Below, piece by piece: positions 41,368 through 43,121 of a stretch of 43,121 bases of DNA. The notes beneath the pieces are model-generated. The model made no database searches. It saw only the letters and a program-made list of their open reading frames with translations, and was not told the DNA's origin. This DNA comes from CAMBDS01 sp964355675 (GTDB lineage Bacteria > Electryoneota > AABM5-125-24 > Hatepunaeales > Hatepunaeaceae): assembly GCA_964355675.1 (NCBI GenBank), contig CAYHEC010000027.1:1-43121 (forward strand), in the 5' to 3' direction. Position numbers and translations under genes: made by a program. Every line of letters starts with the position of its first letter. Positions within the stretch are counted from its first letter, which is position 1.

Positions 41368-41448
41368 TGTAGCCCGCACAGATATACTGGGCGGGCAGGA
41401 TTTGTGCACAAATTGCGAGTTCTGTCCAGCAAAGCAGTGCGGGCTACA
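41368..41448. repeat. Inverted repeat of 12 bp enclosing inner palindromes
   Basis: TGTAGCCCGCAC at 41368-41379 mirrors GTGCGGGCTACA at 41437-41448 exactly. Inside are GCCCGC/GCGGGC and TTTGTGCACAAA. The size (81 bp) and nested dyads resemble a BIME or small MITE. Confidence 0.75.
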
Positions 41449-41572
41449 CGCTATTTGATTTAGGCGTTTTGTGAAATTTCTGAGCTTTAAGATATTTTCT
41501 TTTCAATTTGTCCACCAATCAGGCTGAAGATCAATTCACCATTAATTCACGGACTCAATATCAGTTTTGCAC

Positions 41573-41601
41573 TTGCTTTGTTGGAAATTTTCTCTTACAT
41601 T
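41573..41601 (+). promoter_or_regulatory. Possible encapsulin promoter
   Basis: TTGCTT and TACATT are separated by 17 bp, about 190 bp before ATG 41794. The match is modest and would imply a long leader. Confidence 0.25.
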
Positions 41602-41793
41602 TATTGCCCATAGCGAGAGCTTGGAGTGACCAAGCTAAATTTTCCGGCATAGACTCAATGCGTCTTCCCTCATAACTTGTGCTCATACCAAACATTCAAC
41701 AATTCAGTACTCGCTCCAATTAATTCAATTAATCCTCAACTAACTGATCTACTCCTTTCCGAAAACCGATCTAACTATATAAAGGTAAATATC

Positions 41794-43121
41794 ATGGCCG
41801 ACGCTCCCTCAAATCGGGACTATCCGGAAGTCCAAACCGGACACATCCAGAAAAGCGTTTCTACCGACGCCGCAAGAAATCTGGTTTCCTCGACGAAAAC
41901 CGCGCCCCAGATGGCAGGCATTACGCCGAGATGGTTCCTTAGACTAATTCCCTGGGTCGATGTCCAATCCGGTACGTTCCGCGTGAACCGGCGTAAAATG
42001 AGACCCATTCAACCCAAAGTTGAGATCGACCCCGAAGACATTAAAACCGGCGTCCGAGCTGACCACCTTGTCGGTCTCGAATTGTGCGGTGGTCTCGATC
42101 AAGATGAACTGAACCAAATGGCTTCACTGTTCTCAATCACCGAGATTCGCTACGGTGAGACGATATTCAAGCAAGGCGACGCTGGCGACAGGTTCTATAT
42201 GATCATCAGCGGCAAGGTGGAAGTCTTCACGACCGGTGAGAATAATCGCAAGCTTCGTTTGGCGATTCTCTCGAACGGCGACTATTTCGGCGAAGGAGCA
42301 TTACTTCACGGAGCTCCTCGTAGCGCCACGCTCTCGACCTTATCGGACTGCCTGTTCATCACGCTTGACAGATCAGCCTTCACCACACTAATTAACGAGA
42401 TTCCTGATATCAAGGCGCACATTACTGCCGTAGAAGAACGAAGAATGATCGAACGTGAGCAAGTGAACAAGAGCGGCGAGAGCAAGATCAAGCTTGCCGC
42501 TGGTCACGTAGGTGAAGTTGACTTGCCAGAAACTTTTGCCGATTACGAAGCTAATCCCACCGAATACCCGCTGAATATCGTGCAGACAGTTGTCAAGGTC
42601 CATTCCCGCGTCACTGATCTCTACAATCGTGAAGTCAACCAGCTTCGTGAACAGCTTAGATTGTCTATTGAGGAGGTTAAGGAAACTCAGGAGTGGGAGA
42701 TGATCAACAATCCGCACTTCGGGCTCTTGAATGTGGTGCATCCTTCTCAGAAAGTGCAGACCGTCAGTGGACCGCCAACACCCGATGATCTCGATGAACT
42801 CTTGACCCGCGTTTGGAAATGGCCAGGATTTTTCCTTGCCCATCCCAAGGCAATCGCCGCTTTTGAACGGGAATGCACATTTCGTGGCGTTCCGCCACCA
42901 ACTGTCCAGATGTTCGGCGCGCCATTCCTTACCTGGCGGGGCGTACCGCTTATCCCGTGCGACAAGTTGATGATCAATCATCAGATGGATTGGGATCTCT
43001 CGTTCGGGAAGACTAACATCATCCTGATGCGCGTGGGTGAAAAAGAACAGGGAGTTATCGGCTTGCACCAGAAGGGAATCGAGAACGAGCAGTTACCGAG
43101 TCTGGCAATCAAGAACATGGG
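41794..43121 (+). CDS. Family 2B encapsulin shell protein with cNMP-binding domain (partial, runs off the right edge)
   Basis: 442 codons are visible without a stop. ATG 41794 is preceded by AAAGG with 8-bp spacing. The N-terminal arm 'STDAARNLVSSTKTAPQMAG', then 'RWFLRLIPWVDVQSGTFRVN' and 'RRK', matches the family 2 encapsulin (SrpI-like) HK97-fold shell. A cyclic-nucleotide-binding domain follows at about residues 90-215, with phosphate-binding cassette F165-G-E-G-A-L...R176-S-A-T. The shell domain then resumes: 'YPLNIVQTVVKVHSRVTDLY' and 'SGPPTPDDLDELLTRVWKWP', 'FFLAHPKAIAAFEREC', 'GVPPPTVQMFG', 'FLTWRGVPLIPCDK', 'VIGLHQKGIENEQLPSL'. The insertion is what defines family 2B. Such shells form protein nanocompartments whose cargo (cysteine desulfurase, terpene cyclase, polyprenyl transferase or xylulose kinase in described loci) is encoded alongside; here it would lie past the edge. 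Arg176 suggests ligand binding is retained. Confidence 0.9.
   Translation, partial: MADAPSNRDYPEVQTGHIQKSVSTDAARNLVSSTKTAPQMAGITPRWFLRLIPWVDVQSGTFRVNRRKMRPIQPKVEIDPEDIKTGVRADHLVGLELCGGLDQDELNQMASLFSITEIRYGETIFKQGDAGDRFYMIISGKVEVFTTGENNRKLRLAILSNGDYFGEGALLHGAPRSATLSTLSDCLFITLDRSAFTTLINEIPDIKAHITAVEERRMIEREQVNKSGESKIKLAAGHVGEVDLPETFADYEANPTEYPLNIVQTVVKVHSRVTDLYNREVNQLREQLRLSIEEVKETQEWEMINNPHFGLLNVVHPSQKVQTVSGPPTPDDLDELLTRVWKWPGFFLAHPKAIAAFERECTFRGVPPPTVQMFGAPFLTWRGVPLIPCDKLMINHQMDWDLSFGKTNIILMRVGEKEQGVIGLHQKGIENEQLPSLAIKNM

Larger units (their letters stand above)
40835..41793. other. Intergenic region before the encapsulin gene
   Basis: About 960 bp between divergent genes. It holds promoters for both, the TCGGGCATTTTGCCCG unit (41249-41275), and a long inverted repeat at 41368-41448. 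No protein-coding or stable RNA gene is supported. Confidence 0.45.

Noticed and set aside
42388..43068. 226-codon open frame on the minus strand at the right edge
   Set aside because: It is antisense to the encapsulin frame, whose protein matches a known family throughout. The minus-strand product has no recognisable domain.
41794..43121. Crp/Fnr-type transcription regulator, suggested by the cNMP-binding domain
   Set aside because: No helix-turn-helix follows the nucleotide domain. Family 2 encapsulin shell sequence flanks it on both sides.
1..43121. tRNA, rRNA or known riboswitch
   Set aside because: No cloverleaf with a GTTCRA-type arm, conserved rRNA segment or riboswitch core was recognised by eye. 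A covariance-model scan would be needed to exclude small RNAs.

Overview
The window looks like a piece of a genome from the FCB superphylum or a related candidate phylum. The evidence is five large secreted proteins that all end in the same roughly 80-90 residue C-terminal sorting domain (a 'PNPFN' motif, a 'SxVDxxGR' strand, and a final K-[VM]-x-L-[LIV]-[KR]). This is the type IX secretion (Por) C-terminal signal. No secretion machinery, rRNA, tRNA or CRISPR array is visible, so the taxon cannot be fixed further. Base composition is moderate, and the distal genes of one peptide-maturation operon are clearly AT-richer than their neighbours.

Layout. 1-2278: a papain-fold (C39-like) cysteine peptidase gene on the minus strand whose C-terminal beta domain is out of frame, then a gene-poor stretch. 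2279-9071 (minus): two sorted surface proteins, an SBBP-repeat protein carrying six in-frame palindromic insertions and an ASH/choice-of-anchor protein. 9320-9381: the last codons of a duplicated NtrC-type regulator gene. 9729-14866 (plus): phosphoketolase (xfp) overlapping a Ca2+-type P-ATPase gene. 14867-15700: an IS3-family end, an FG-GAP remnant and palindromic/tandem repeats. 15722-22430 (plus): a sorted repeat protein with an ice-binding-like (DUF3494) domain nested inside its repeats, overlapping a compact RiPP-like operon. That operon contains a 49-aa candidate precursor with a lasso-type YxxPxL leader motif, a PqqD-like recognition protein, an HPr-kinase-like/ScmC-type protein, an S26-type serine peptidase and an NTP_transf_5 nucleotidyltransferase. 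22652-33142 (minus): a second SBBP protein, a sigma-54 response regulator and a very large PDZ-containing sensor kinase. 33710-40834 (minus): a 2374-aa sorted protein with two tandem putative hydrolase domains and 11 cadherin-like repeats. 41794 to the right edge (plus): the start of a family 2B encapsulin shell protein with an inserted cyclic-nucleotide-binding domain.

How the parts relate. A 410-bp block (signal-peptide codons, leader, promoter, hairpin, regulator 3' end) is present at both 8972-9381 and 27047-27456, so two surface-protein genes share the same promoter; the regulator next to one copy is a candidate activator. The peptide operon has coupled (4-bp or 1-bp overlapping) genes but lacks the lasso cyclase and transglutaminase-like protease, so its chemistry is open. 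The encapsulin cargo would be expected just beyond the right edge.

The two observations I consider most novel are the lasso-leader/PqqD/HprK/S26/NTase operon without lasso synthetase, and the encapsulin with a cNMP-binding insertion. Third is the set of REP/BIME-like palindromes inserted in frame into a surface-protein gene.
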